Of a stretch of 64,000 bases of DNA, positions 1 through 7,066 are shown in pieces. This DNA comes from Bacillus sp. es.036. Its GTDB lineage: Bacteria > Bacillota > Bacilli > Bacillales > Guptibacillaceae. Under the pieces are notes generated by a model. It was not told where the DNA came from. It searched no databases and saw only the letters and a program-made list of their open reading frames with translations. The position numbers and the translations under genes are program-made. Numbering within the stretch: the stretch's first letter is position 1; each line of letters starts with the position of its first letter. The stretch spans positions 372,001-436,000 of the forward strand of contig NZ_PDIZ01000001.1 in assembly GCF_002563635.1 (NCBI RefSeq), in the 5' to 3' direction.

Positions 1-228
1 TGGGGAAAGGGGACTGCTCACTTACATATTTGTAAAATACATAGTACAGAATGGGTAGAAAAAATAATGTTTCGTGATTATCTTAGAAAGCACCCTAAAA
101 TAGCTGAGGAATATGGTTTGCTAAAAAGTGAACTCGCTACTAAATACAAGTATGACAGATCAGTCTACACCCAACAAAAAGAACCATTTATTAAAGACAT
201 TATTAGAAAAGCCAGAAGAGAATTATAA
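1..228 (+). CDS. GrpB family protein, C-terminal part (5' end outside window)
   Basis: An open frame enters from the left edge and ends at TAA 226-228, giving 75 residues. The HLHIC stretch followed by FRDYLRKHP and ending in a basic helix (FIKDIIRKARREL) is the typical C-terminus of the GrpB/UPF0157 family, a nucleotidyltransferase-fold family of unclear role. The start and the catalytic N-terminal half are not in the window, so completeness cannot be judged. A copy of the ATCTCGGAGCA repeat lies 18 nt after the stop. Confidence 0.75.
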   Translation, partial: WGKGTAHLHICKIHSTEWVEKIMFRDYLRKHPKIAEEYGLLKSELATKYKYDRSVYTQQKEPFIKDIIRKARREL

Positions 229-246
229 AAATACTTATATGCTATT

Positions 247-269
247 ATCTCGGAGCATTTACAGAATAA
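247..269 (+). repeat. ATCTCGGAGCA dispersed repeat, copy 1
   Basis: Core ATCTCGGAGCATTT, then three bases, then GAATAA. It lies just after the GrpB stop and before a small membrane gene. The same element recurs at 585, 807 and 29515. Confidence 0.7.
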
Positions 270-323
270 AAAGTCTGCTCTTTATGTAGGTTGACTTGCA
301 GATTTAGGACTGGAGTGAATGAA

Positions 324-521
324 TTGAGGGGTCCAAATGAGTTATCTAAAAAGAGGAGATATCAGCAAGGGTTTGCAGTTATTTATTTAGTTATCGCAAT
401 AATTTTGGCAACGGTATTATTTGATGATTATAACGTATTCATAGTGGGTGGGGTCACTATTTTGTTATATCTATTGCTACGTTTTCTCGTAGGAGTATAT
501 GTAGATAAGAAAGTGGAGTGA
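324..521 (+). CDS. Small two-helix membrane protein
   Basis: I do not recognise this 65-residue protein. It has a basic N-terminus (KKRRYQQ) followed by two hydrophobic segments, about residues 16-33 and 40-57, and a short charged tail, so both ends are probably cytoplasmic. The frame is open from TTG 291. I chose TTG 324 because a GGAG ribosome site sits 8 nt upstream; GTG 315 is the alternative. It lies between two copies of the ATCTCGGAGCA repeat, like the next gene, which suggests a small-gene accessory cluster. Function unknown. Confidence 0.55.
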   Translation: MRGPNELSKKRRYQQGFAVIYLVIAIILATVLFDDYNVFIVGGVTILLYLLLRFLVGVYVDKKVE

Positions 522-584
522 ATACTCAATAATACAACTGAAAATTCTCCTAATGTGAAAAGGAACTCAACTACTTGTTCTACA

Positions 585-594
585 ATCTCGGAGC
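585..594 (+). repeat. ATCTCGGAGC dispersed repeat, copy 2
   Basis: Core ATCTCGGAGC without the conserved downstream GAATRA. It sits about 20 nt before the start of the small membrane gene at 616 and is the most divergent of the four copies. Confidence 0.55.
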
Positions 595-615
595 TATAGC
601 GTAAAGAGGAATAAA

Positions 616-807
616 ATGTTTAAGACTAAAAAAATGAACTTAATATACGGTTTATTGTTAATAATCTTATCACTAAGATCACTAGGATATATTTTAAAAG
701 CTGAATATGGTTTGTTAGGATTACATATTATCGTTTTTTCTTTATGTCTACCTGGAGGTATATATTACATCTATTCAACTTTATTAAATAAAGAACCAAA
801 TCCATAA
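616..807 (+). CDS. Small two-helix membrane protein
   Basis: 63 residues, ATG start with AGAGGA 6-7 nt upstream. After a short basic N-terminus (MFKTKKMN) there are two hydrophobic segments, about residues 9-27 and 34-55, then a polar tail. I recognise no family. The stop codon overlaps the first base of repeat copy 3 (ATCTCGGAGCA at 807), so the gene is bounded on both sides by the same repeat. Function unknown; an integral membrane location is the only supported statement. Confidence 0.6.
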   Translation: MFKTKKMNLIYGLLLIILSLRSLGYILKAEYGLLGLHIIVFSLCLPGGIYYIYSTLLNKEPNP

Positions 808-829
808 TCTCGGAGCAATTGCTGAATGA
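807..829 (+). repeat. ATCTCGGAGCA dispersed repeat, copy 3
   Basis: Core ATCTCGGAGCAATT, three bases, then GAATGA. It begins at the last base of the TAA stop of the preceding small membrane gene. Confidence 0.7.
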
Positions 830-1158
830 AAAATTAGCCATTAATGAAAATGTTCATTTCTAAATCTATCGATAAGAAATAATGTAGAAGCTGTTATAAA
901 TGAATAAGGGTGTAACCGTCAAGTAGAAACAAACAATTTTCCGCAAATAATATTAAACAGTTGTCTAGATTATTAATGAAAAGAGAAGGATCTCCTACTG
1001 TTAATTAAATGAATGAAAGACTTTAGCTATTTAGTAAAAACATTTAGCTTTTTTAAATGTGATGGTAAAAAAATACTGAATATGCTCCATTTGGTTTTGA
1101 TATCGTTCTACGGGGTACATTCCTTCATGTAACACAACAACTGACAAAGGAGTTTTTA
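830..1158. other. AT-rich intergenic stretch without a supported gene
   Basis: About 330 bp of AT-rich sequence. Short open stretches occur in several frames but none has a start, ribosome site and recognisable product. It may be decayed coding DNA like that at 1668-2075, but I see nothing diagnostic. Confidence 0.4.
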
Positions 1159-1350
1159 ATGATGGCAGAGCGTTATAAGACTGGCGAAAAAGCACCTGAG
1201 AATGGAACGTATGAATTTGTTGGATTAGTAAACGAATCAAATGAGAACGCTAACGCGGAAGAAGAAAAAAACATTGAACTAAGCAGTGGAGAGACATTTC
1301 CTCCATCTCAATCCAACAAAGATGGGGTGTATTGGAAAAAAACAAATTAA
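1159..1350 (+). CDS. yjzC: YjzC-like small protein
   Basis: 63 residues with a strong AAAGGAG ribosome site 7 nt before the first ATG; a second ATG follows directly and could be used. The N-terminus RYKTGEKAPENGTYEFVG, the later LSSGETFPPSQ and the terminal tryptophan region fit the YjzC family of short bacillar proteins (FKTGQKAPNNG...LSAGDKFPP...W), whose function is not known to me. The middle is longer and more acidic (NENANAEEEKN) than in B. subtilis YjzC. A rho-independent terminator follows directly. Confidence 0.7.
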   Translation: MMAERYKTGEKAPENGTYEFVGLVNESNENANAEEEKNIELSSGETFPPSQSNKDGVYWKKTN

Positions 1351-1360
1351 TTTTACCCCG

Positions 1361-1398
1361 AACCTCCGAGAATGTTGATTCGTTCTTAGAGGTTTTTT
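1361..1398 (+). terminator. Rho-independent terminator after yjzC
   Basis: AACCTCCGAGAA pairs with TTCTTAGAGGTT across a short loop and is followed by TTTTTT. Because of this hairpin, the 76-codon frame running through it from 1332 is not credible as a gene. Confidence 0.75.
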
Positions 1399-1667
1399 GT
1401 TATCTTAATGGTTTGGATTTGTCAGTGCAACAGGAAAAATATTTTATCATAAAGAATCCTCTACATATGGAAATGAATGTTACGATTGATGGTATGAGAC
1501 GAAAGCCATTCATTCAAGAACGGTTGGAGACAAATACAAAACAGATCGACATGGGCCATTAGCTAATAAAACTCTTATCACCTTATTTATATTTCTACAC
1601 ATTGTAAACCGGAAAGCAAGGTTCCTTTCATTAGAGAAGTGAAACAGCTACTTTTAAAGGAGAGATT

Positions 1668-1832
1668 ATGATTTTGGATAGCATTATTTTTGACTTAGAC
1701 GGAACCATTTGGGATCCGATTGATACTGTGTTACTAGCATGGAATAGTCGTTTGAAAGAACACCCACAAGCTAATCGGGAGCTGACAAGGACTGACTTTG
1801 AAGGAACGATGGGGTTGCAAATGCACAATTAG
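1668..1832 (+). pseudogene. HAD-family hydrolase, N-terminal fragment
   Basis: A good ribosome site (AAAGGAGAG) and ATG open a frame whose first residues carry the HAD motif I signature, IIFDLDGT, with both catalytic aspartates. The frame stops after 54 residues, whereas HAD phosphatases are usually 200 or more, so the cap and motifs II-IV are missing. The sequence after the stop does not look like the rest of a HAD protein but like a phosphotransferase, so this is a truncation or rearrangement rather than a single frameshift. The short peptide is unlikely to fold. Confidence 0.65.
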
Positions 1833-2075
1833 AGGAAGTGAAGTATACAAATTTCTTATACCAAGAAGGTTTTGGGGTGTTGAAAACAGTATCTTCTATA
1901 AATGGAGAAGTAGTAGAAAAGATAATGCTAGACAAGGAAATGCTAACGGTTGTTTGGCAATCGGCTCCTGGAATCCATTTGCCAAGAAATCGATACGTTA
2001 ACAGAAGAACAGATTAGAATCATGAACCATTTTAGATTAAGGATTGAACATAATCATTCTCTTCTAACAAGGTAA
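1802..2075 (+). pseudogene. Aminoglycoside-phosphotransferase-like relic in shifted frames
   Basis: In a second frame (1802-2017) the translation contains KYTNFLYQEGFGVLKTV, then SINGEVVEKI and SAPGIHLP. This resembles the N-lobe linker and start of the C-lobe of bacillar APH-family kinases (WINYL...PSxNGxxVE...KAPG). A third frame (1977-2075) continues with LTEEQIRIMNHFRLRIE, possibly from the same decayed gene. The ATP site and the catalytic HxDxxxxN region are absent. The assignment rests on short motif similarity, so it is tentative. Confidence 0.4.
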
Positions 2076-2122
2076 GACAGAGGATTTGAGTAAAAAACAA
2101 AGAAAGAGGAGAAACAAATAGA

Positions 2123-3007
2123 ATGAAAACAATCACTCATCCATCTATCAAACTAACACCTTCATTAAATCGAGAAGACTACAAAGAAATCCTTAGATTA
2201 AAAAAATGTTGCCTTGAAAAAGAAGATGTAACGTTAAAACTAGAACTTGATTACAAACTAAATAACTCTTATAACGAAAGTATAGATCAAAACAAAATCA
2301 ACGAGTTTATGTTTTATGATGATCGTACACTCATCGGCTATATGGGCATCTGTCAATTTGGTTCAGAAGCTTTAGAAGTAAATGGGATGGTTCATCCTGA
2401 TTATAGGAGAATGGGAGTCTTTAAACGGTTGTTTTCACTTGTTAAAGATGACTGGGGTAAACGGGAATCGAAACAGATGCTTTTGTTGAGTGATCGAAAT
2501 TCTGCTGCTGGGATTAATTTTATTAAAAGTACGGGAGCCCACTATGAAAACTCAGAATATGAGATGCATTTAATAGGTGAAGCAAGGGAAGCCGCGAAGA
2601 CAAACCTTCATTTTCGAAAGGCGATTAATGAAGATGCAAAAGAAATTGAGAGACAAAATACGATATACTTTCAAATGAATTCAGAGGAAGAGTTTCCCGA
2701 GGAAGCATCATTAGGCGGGATGGATGTTTTTCTAGCTGAATGCAACCAATCAGTTATAGGTAAAGTTCATATAGAAGTTCAGAATGGCGTGGGTGGCATT
2801 TACGGGTTAGGCGTTCTCCCTGAATATCGAGGAAAAGGTTATGGCAGAGATATCCTCATGAAAGCTATACAGGAATTAAAAGAAAAACAAGCTCAACAAA
2901 TTATGCTCCAAGTGGCAGTGAAGAACAAGAATGCGTTAAATCTATACCAAACGTGCGGGTTTAAAGAGACTTCTACCATGGATTATTTTAAATTGACTAA
3001 GAAGTAA
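2123..3007 (+). CDS. Tandem GNAT-family N-acetyltransferase
   Basis: 294 residues with two acetyl-CoA binding folds. The first domain has its motif A around residues 89-104 (VHPDYRRMGVFKRLF) and the second around 231-245 (LPEYRGKGYGRDIL), followed by NALNLYQTCGFKET, the usual GNAT motif B end. The second domain keeps the Q/RxxGxG/A pyrophosphate loop (RGKGYG) better than the first (RRMGVF), so it is the more likely catalytic one. The ribosome site GAGGAGAAA lies 11-12 nt before ATG. The gene is followed 39 nt later by another GNAT gene in the same direction, probably co-transcribed. The acceptor substrate cannot be deduced. Confidence 0.85.
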   Translation: MKTITHPSIKLTPSLNREDYKEILRLKKCCLEKEDVTLKLELDYKLNNSYNESIDQNKINEFMFYDDRTLIGYMGICQFGSEALEVNGMVHPDYRRMGVFKRLFSLVKDDWGKRESKQMLLLSDRNSAAGINFIKSTGAHYENSEYEMHLIGEAREAAKTNLHFRKAINEDAKEIERQNTIYFQMNSEEEFPEEASLGGMDVFLAECNQSVIGKVHIEVQNGVGGIYGLGVLPEYRGKGYGRDILMKAIQELKEKQAQQIMLQVAVKNKNALNLYQTCGFKETSTMDYFKLTKK

Positions 3008-3046
3008 CGTAATCTTTTAAAGTAGGATTCAATGAAGGGGATGTGT

Positions 3047-3523
3047 ATGACTTATAAATTTGAAGTAATGACTCAAGATCAAGCAGAAGATATTGCTTAT
3101 AATTGGCACTATGAAGGGAATTATTCTTTTTACGATATGGAAGCGGATGAAGAAGATTTACAAGAATTCGTCGATCCAGAATTACGTGGGGACTCTAAGT
3201 TTGCGGTGATGAAGAATAGTGATTTAATTGGTTTCTTCAGCGTTAACAAAGTGGATAATCTAACTTATGATATTGGCTTAGGGATGCGCCCGGATCTTAC
3301 GAATAAAGGGAAGGGATTGGAATTCATTAATGCTGGTTTAGATTTTATCAAAAAGAAATATAACCCTAGTAAAATAACCTTATCTGTTGCAACCTTTAAC
3401 CAAAGAGCGATAAACGTTTACAGAAAGTTAGGATTTAAAGATGTTAACACGTTTATTCAGGATACGAATGGTAGTACATTTGAGTTTTTGAAAATGGAAT
3501 ATGAGTGCGTTAACGATCTCTGA
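3047..3523 (+). CDS. GNAT-family N-acetyltransferase
   Basis: 158 residues from ATG 3047. I chose this start because AAGGGG lies 6 nt upstream; the frame is open from ATG 3032, which has no good site. The order of elements (ADEEDLQEFVDPELRGDSKFAVMK..., then LGMRPDLTNKGKGLEFINAG, then FNQRAINVYRKLGFKDV) matches the RimI/YkkB-like acetyltransferases that bind acetyl-CoA through the NKGKG loop. Substrate unknown. It probably forms one transcript with the upstream tandem GNAT gene and is followed by a hairpin with a T-rich tail. Confidence 0.85.
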   Translation: MTYKFEVMTQDQAEDIAYNWHYEGNYSFYDMEADEEDLQEFVDPELRGDSKFAVMKNSDLIGFFSVNKVDNLTYDIGLGMRPDLTNKGKGLEFINAGLDFIKKKYNPSKITLSVATFNQRAINVYRKLGFKDVNTFIQDTNGSTFEFLKMEYECVNDL

Positions 3524-3527
3524 GCTT

Positions 3528-3555
3528 ACCTGAAATACGGTAGGTTCTTTTTCGG
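3528..3555 (+). terminator. Terminator after GNAT pair
   Basis: CTTACC and GGTAGG arms around TGAAATAC, followed by TTCTTTTTC. A moderately stable hairpin at the 3' end of the acetyltransferase pair. Confidence 0.55.
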
Positions 3556-3565
3556 TGAAAGAACA

Positions 3566-3657
3566 TTTAGCCAAAAAAATAAGAATTTAGCCAATATAAT
3601 TCGTTATTGGCCAATAAAAATGAAGTTTGGCCAATATCTCATCATTTTGGCCAAGAA
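3566..3657. repeat. 20-bp tandem repeat array 1 (TTWGCCAA type)
   Basis: Five units of about 20 bp, each opening with TTTAGCCAA or TTGGCCAA. Units 1, 3 and 5 continue with A-rich tails (AAAAAA, TAAAAA, GAAAGA) and units 2 and 4 with TATA or TATC, giving a 40-bp higher-order period. Unlike the later arrays it has no AGAATSATTCT palindrome in front. It lies between the GNAT terminator and the vmlR-like promoter. Confidence 0.75.
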
Positions 3658-3707
3658 AGAGTGGGTCACTCGAATCATTAAGTTTAAAATCAGGCCCAAT
3701 CCTCTTG

Positions 3708-3736
3708 TTGACATGTTTACCGTCGATGAATATACT
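3708..3736 (+). promoter_or_regulatory. Sigma-A promoter of the ABC-F gene
   Basis: A perfect -35 TTGACA at 3708-3713 and a TATACT -10 at 3731-3736 are separated by exactly 17 nt. Transcription would start near 3743, giving a leader of about 300 nt before the ABC-F start codon, consistent with leader-mediated control. Confidence 0.75.
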
Positions 3737-3763
3737 AAATATGTAAGAAAAAGGTGGAAAGGA

Positions 3764-3799
3764 ATGGTACTTAGCGGATGTGGAATTAATCTTATTTAA
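3764..3799 (+). CDS. Leader peptide of the ABC-F gene (11 codons)
   Basis: An 11-residue upstream ORF, MVLSGCGINLI, with a strong AAGGTGGAAAGGA ribosome site directly before its ATG. It begins about 20 nt after the expected transcription start. Ribosome stalling on such peptides is the known induction mechanism for several ABC-F resistance genes, including B. subtilis vmlR. The assignment here rests on its position, its ribosome site and the hairpins that follow, and is not based on recognition of the peptide sequence. Confidence 0.6.
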   Translation: MVLSGCGINLI

Positions 3800-4044
3800 A
3801 CGGGAGCAAACTCATATTTTCATAAAAAATGAGAACCTGGAAAATAGGATTAGTCTGTCCAAATAAGGATCATTCATCATGTACCTTTTTCAAATAAAAT
3901 GAGACGCGGATTGCGTCTATTTGATTATTTGTTTAAGCGTTTGCATGTTATTTGATGTGGGATTAGCAGCCTCTCCAGGATTCTTGGAGAGGTTTATTTA
4001 TGTTTCATAAGCCTCTCAATTAAATTTAGTAAGAGGTGACGTGC
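3800..4044 (+). promoter_or_regulatory. Attenuator leader with terminator and ribosome-site sequestration
   Basis: Three successive hairpins are visible: CTCAT/ATGAG (3811-3833), a long stem around GACGC-GGATT-GCGTC flanked by CAAATA/TATTTG (about 3891-3923), and a strong stem CCTCTCCA/TGGAGAGG (3970-3992) followed by TTTATTTATGTTT, which looks like an intrinsic terminator. A further CCTCTC at 4012-4017 can pair either with GAGAGG of the terminator arm or with the AGAGG ribosome site at 4032-4036. Mutually exclusive structures of this kind fit transcriptional plus translational attenuation controlled by ribosomes on the leader peptide. Pairings were found by eye, without energy calculation. 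Confidence 0.6.
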
Positions 4045-5757
4045 ATGGCTCGAGTGATACAAGTGAAAGAACTGCAGAAAAGTTTTGGCGAACGGGAAAT
4101 TTTAAGTGACGTTAGCTTTGAGATACGAAATGGTGAAAAGATTGGTTTAGTCGGCTGGAATGGTGCTGGAAAATCAACACTCGTCAATATTCTGATGAAA
4201 AGGATTGAACCAGATAAAGGTTCTGTGACTATGCCCGATCTAAACATTGGCTATTTGCCTCAATCAACAGATAATCACCTGGCTGTTGATGCTGAACTTT
4301 TCGGGGAAAGGTTACTGGAACAAAGTAAGAAGCTAGGGTTTCAGAAAGAGCGATGGGGGCAAGAGAATCTACAACATTTAAGTGGCGGCGAAAAACTGAA
4401 ATTGTCTTTAGCGAAGATCTGGGCGAGTTCTCCCGAATTTTTGATCTTAGATGAACCAACGAATCACTTGGATATGCAGGGAGTTAAATGGCTTAGTGAA
4501 GAAGTGAGGAGTTATTCAGGTGCTGCCCTCATCATTTCACATGATCGCTATTTTTTAGATGAAACTGTGACAAAGATATTTGAATTGGAATCTGGAAAAT
4601 TAACAATCTACGAAGGAAATTACTCGTTCTATCGAAACGAAAAACAGAGAAGATATGAACAGAAAAAGCGTGATTATGAAAAGCAGCAGCGTAAAGTTGA
4701 AATGATTGAACAGCAAATCTCCACGTTGAAAGATTGGTCAGCTAAGGGCCATCGTGAAGCGGGAAAAGGTGGATCCAATTCTGAGAATCGGCAAATGGGA
4801 TTGCGGGAATTCGAACGAGCGAAGGCAAAGAAAAAGGATAACCAAATAAAATCGAAGCTGAAACGGTTAAATCTAGAGCTTAAGAAAGATGGAGTCAAAA
4901 AGCCGAAAGAAGAGAATACGGTCTCTTTTCAGTTTGAATCAGCGTCCAAACGTGGGAAACGAGTTCTCGAAGCCAAAGGAATCAAGAAGAAGTTTGGGGA
5001 TCGCCTGCTTTTTGATAAAAGTCACTTTTACATCAAACATGGTGATCGGATTGGACTGATTGGCTCCAATGGGGCAGGAAAAACAACCTTTATTAAACTC
5101 CTTCTTGAGCAAGAAAAGCTTACGAAAGGTTCGCTTTGGATAAGTGAATCGACAAAAGTGGCTTACCTTTCACAAGATGTAACTGACCTACCAGGTCAAA
5201 AAACACCGTTGGACTACCTTGATTTAACGAATCGACAGCAGGAAACAAAAGCGAGAACGCTTCTGTCCAATATGGGCATTTCTCAAGAGATTCTAGGGAA
5301 ACCCATTTCTCAATTGAGTCTAGGAGAACGAACGAGAATAAAGCTAATTCATATGATTTTGATGGATTATGACTTCTTAATCCTGGATGAACCGACAAAC
5401 CATCTCGATTTGCCAAGCCGAGAAGAGCTAGAAAGAACGCTAAGTACGTATACAGGTACGCTGTTGATCGTTTCACACGACAGGTACTTAATTGAAAAAC
5501 TGTGTACAAAATTATTAGTTATTGAAAATGGGCAAATGAAGCGGGTTGAGGTAGGCATTAAGGAATATGAGGAAAAACAAAAGAAGAAGGTGACAGGAAG
5601 CGAAAATGTAAGGGGAGAATTAGCCGTCGTTGAGACCAAAATGACAGAACTCTTAGGCAAAATCAGTTACTTTTCAGTGGGGACGGAGGAATATGAATCG
5701 ATCGATAAAGAGCTAATGAAGTTGATGGATTTGAAAAGAAAATTGAATAACATATGA
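4045..5757 (+). CDS. vmlR: VmlR-type ABC-F ribosome protection ATPase
   Basis: 570 residues from ATG 4045, which has AAGAGGTG 7 nt upstream; GTG 4036 overlaps that site and is unlikely. Two ABC domains are present: Walker A GWNGAGKST, signature LSGGE and DEPTNHLD in the first, then GSNGAGKTT, LSLGE and DEPTNHLDLPSRE in the second. The interdomain linker is long, charged and basic (SAKGHREAGKGG...LREFERAKAKKKDNQIKSKLKRL), as in antibiotic-resistance ABC-F proteins that reach into the ribosomal P/E site. There are no membrane segments. The C-terminal extension ending in a LLGKISYFSV-type helix and the order of blocks closely follow B. subtilis VmlR, which confers resistance to lincosamides, streptogramin A and pleuromutilins. 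The attenuator leader supports drug-inducible expression. The exact drug range cannot be read from sequence. Confidence 0.85.
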   Translation: MARVIQVKELQKSFGEREILSDVSFEIRNGEKIGLVGWNGAGKSTLVNILMKRIEPDKGSVTMPDLNIGYLPQSTDNHLAVDAELFGERLLEQSKKLGFQKERWGQENLQHLSGGEKLKLSLAKIWASSPEFLILDEPTNHLDMQGVKWLSEEVRSYSGAALIISHDRYFLDETVTKIFELESGKLTIYEGNYSFYRNEKQRRYEQKKRDYEKQQRKVEMIEQQISTLKDWSAKGHREAGKGGSNSENRQMGLREFERAKAKKKDNQIKSKLKRLNLELKKDGVKKPKEENTVSFQFESASKRGKRVLEAKGIKKKFGDRLLFDKSHFYIKHGDRIGLIGSNGAGKTTFIKLLLEQEKLTKGSLWISESTKVAYLSQDVTDLPGQKTPLDYLDLTNRQQETKARTLLSNMGISQEILGKPISQLSLGERTRIKLIHMILMDYDFLILDEPTNHLDLPSREELERTLSTYTGTLLIVSHDRYLIEKLCTKLLVIENGQMKRVEVGIKEYEEKQKKKVTGSENVRGELAVVETKMTELLGKISYFSVGTEEYESIDKELMKLMDLKRKLNNI

Positions 5758-5774
5758 TTCACTGTTAAGTTGGA

Positions 5775-6014
5775 ATGATTGCGAACCACGTGAGTCTATC
5801 GATCTTCTGGTTTATCGTGCTGACGAGCATGGGGATACCATTTTTTTATTGGGGAGTAAGAGAGGTATGGCGAGGTAGTAAAGGGATTAATCGTGCTAAA
5901 GGCTATTTGGAATGTTTGTATGAAGTGGTGACACTTCAATTAAGTTCGGTCAGTCTTCATCTTTTAGTGGGAGTTGTTTTGATTATAGCAGGTGGAGTGT
6001 CACTTTTCTTTTAA
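5775..6014 (+). CDS. Small two-helix membrane protein
   Basis: 79 residues, ATG start 18 nt after the ABC-F stop with only a weak GTTGG upstream, so it may be translated by coupling. Hydrophobic segments lie at about residues 7-27 and 57-78, joined by a charged stretch (REVWRGSKGINRAKGYLE). I do not recognise a family. The closeness to vmlR suggests one transcript, but nothing shows a functional link. Confidence 0.55.
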   Translation: MIANHVSLSIFWFIVLTSMGIPFFYWGVREVWRGSKGINRAKGYLECLYEVVTLQLSSVSLHLLVGVVLIIAGGVSLFF

Positions 6015-6108
6015 AAGTGAAAATGTTTAGAAGAACATGGAGAAGGTAAAAAGAAGAGATCATTTTATTCGGATATAGTGGTTTAAGGAAATAGAGAGAA
6101 CGATGAAA

Positions 6109-6146
6109 AACGGCCCACAAAACAGTAGGTTTTGTGGGCCGTTTTA
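6109..6146. terminator. Bidirectional terminator between converging units
   Basis: AACGGCCCACAAAAC and GTTTTGTGGGCCGTT form a perfect 15-bp stem around a 5-nt loop, with T-rich tails in both directions. It serves the small membrane gene on the plus strand and the SDR gene on the minus strand. Confidence 0.9.
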
Positions 6147-6173
6147 TTTAGATGTGTTACGTTTTCAGGTCGT

Positions 6174-6923
6174 TTACTTCGTATTCGTAAATCCGCCATC
6201 AATGCGAATCACTTCACCATTGATATACTGCGCTTTCGAAGTTAATAGAAACGTGACAAGCTCAGCGACTTCTTCAGGCGTACCAAGACGCTTCTGAGGA
6301 ATACCGGCTTCTGCATTTTCTTTCATTTTCGGATTGGCGTCATAAAAGTCTTTTACCATAGGCGTTTCGGTTGGTCCAGGGGCGATTGCGTTTGCGCGCA
6401 GGCCGTCTTTCGCATATTCTGCAACGATGCTTTTCGTTAGTCCAATAATCCCGTGCTTTGTAGCAGAATACGTGACAACCGAATCCTGACCAATGACACC
6501 GGCACTTGAAGCCGTATTTACAATGGAGCCACCACCGTTTTTAATCATCACATCGGCTACATAGCGGACACCGTATAAGGCACCCATCAAGTTAATGTCG
6601 ACGATCTTCTCGATTTCTTCAACCTTTGTATTTAAGTAGTATTCCCCACTACCGGAGATGCCGGCGTTGTTGAAGAAATAATCAATTGAACCAAAGGTTT
6701 CAACTGTTTTATCGACGTAATTTTTTACTTCATCTGCTTTGGATACATCAGCTTTTATGAAAAGCGCATCAACGCCAGCTTTTTTTGCTAGGTCAACCGT
6801 TTCATTACCGCCTTCTTCGTTAATGTCTACGGCAACGATAGTAACTCCTTCATCAGCTAAGCGAACCGCCGCTGCTTGTCCTAATCCACTTCCTGCACCT
6901 GTAATAATCGCGACTTTACTCAT
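6174..6923 (-). CDS. SDR-family NAD(P)-dependent oxidoreductase
   Basis: 249 residues, the usual length of classical short-chain dehydrogenases. It has the TGxxxGxG cofactor loop (TGAGSGLG, residues 8-15), the D-I pair after strand beta-2 (VAVDIN, which favours NAD), the NNAGISG motif, and the catalytic S-Y-K set (NTASSAG, then YSATKHG). It ends in the IRIDGGFTNTK type seen in 3-oxoacyl-ACP-reductase-like and glucose-dehydrogenase-like SDRs. The substrate cannot be assigned. A good AGGAGGT site precedes ATG on the minus strand, and it is terminated by the hairpin at 6109-6146. Confidence 0.85.
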   Translation of the reverse strand: MSKVAIITGAGSGLGQAAAVRLADEGVTIVAVDINEEGGNETVDLAKKAGVDALFIKADVSKADEVKNYVDKTVETFGSIDYFFNNAGISGSGEYYLNTKVEEIEKIVDINLMGALYGVRYVADVMIKNGGGSIVNTASSAGVIGQDSVVTYSATKHGIIGLTKSIVAEYAKDGLRANAIAPGPTETPMVKDFYDANPKMKENAEAGIPQKRLGTPEEVAELVTFLLTSKAQYINGEVIRIDGGFTNTK

Positions 6924-7066
6924 GCATCAAACCTCCTGATTAGTTGTTTATAGATCATATACTGTTGCTATAGTACTAGCTTTACCCGATGGAAAATCAA
7001 ATGAAACGATTGGAGTGTAGCGCGTAAGTCACGGTTAGTATGGAAAGGTGAAATGGAAAAATTACG

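Noticed and set aside
1332-1562. 76-codon frame after yjzC
   Set aside because: It starts inside yjzC, has no ribosome site of its own and runs straight through a good terminator hairpin.
4026-5660. Several minus-strand frames opposite the ABC-F gene
   Set aside because: They lack ribosome sites and lie antisense to conserved Walker and signature motifs; they are composition shadows.
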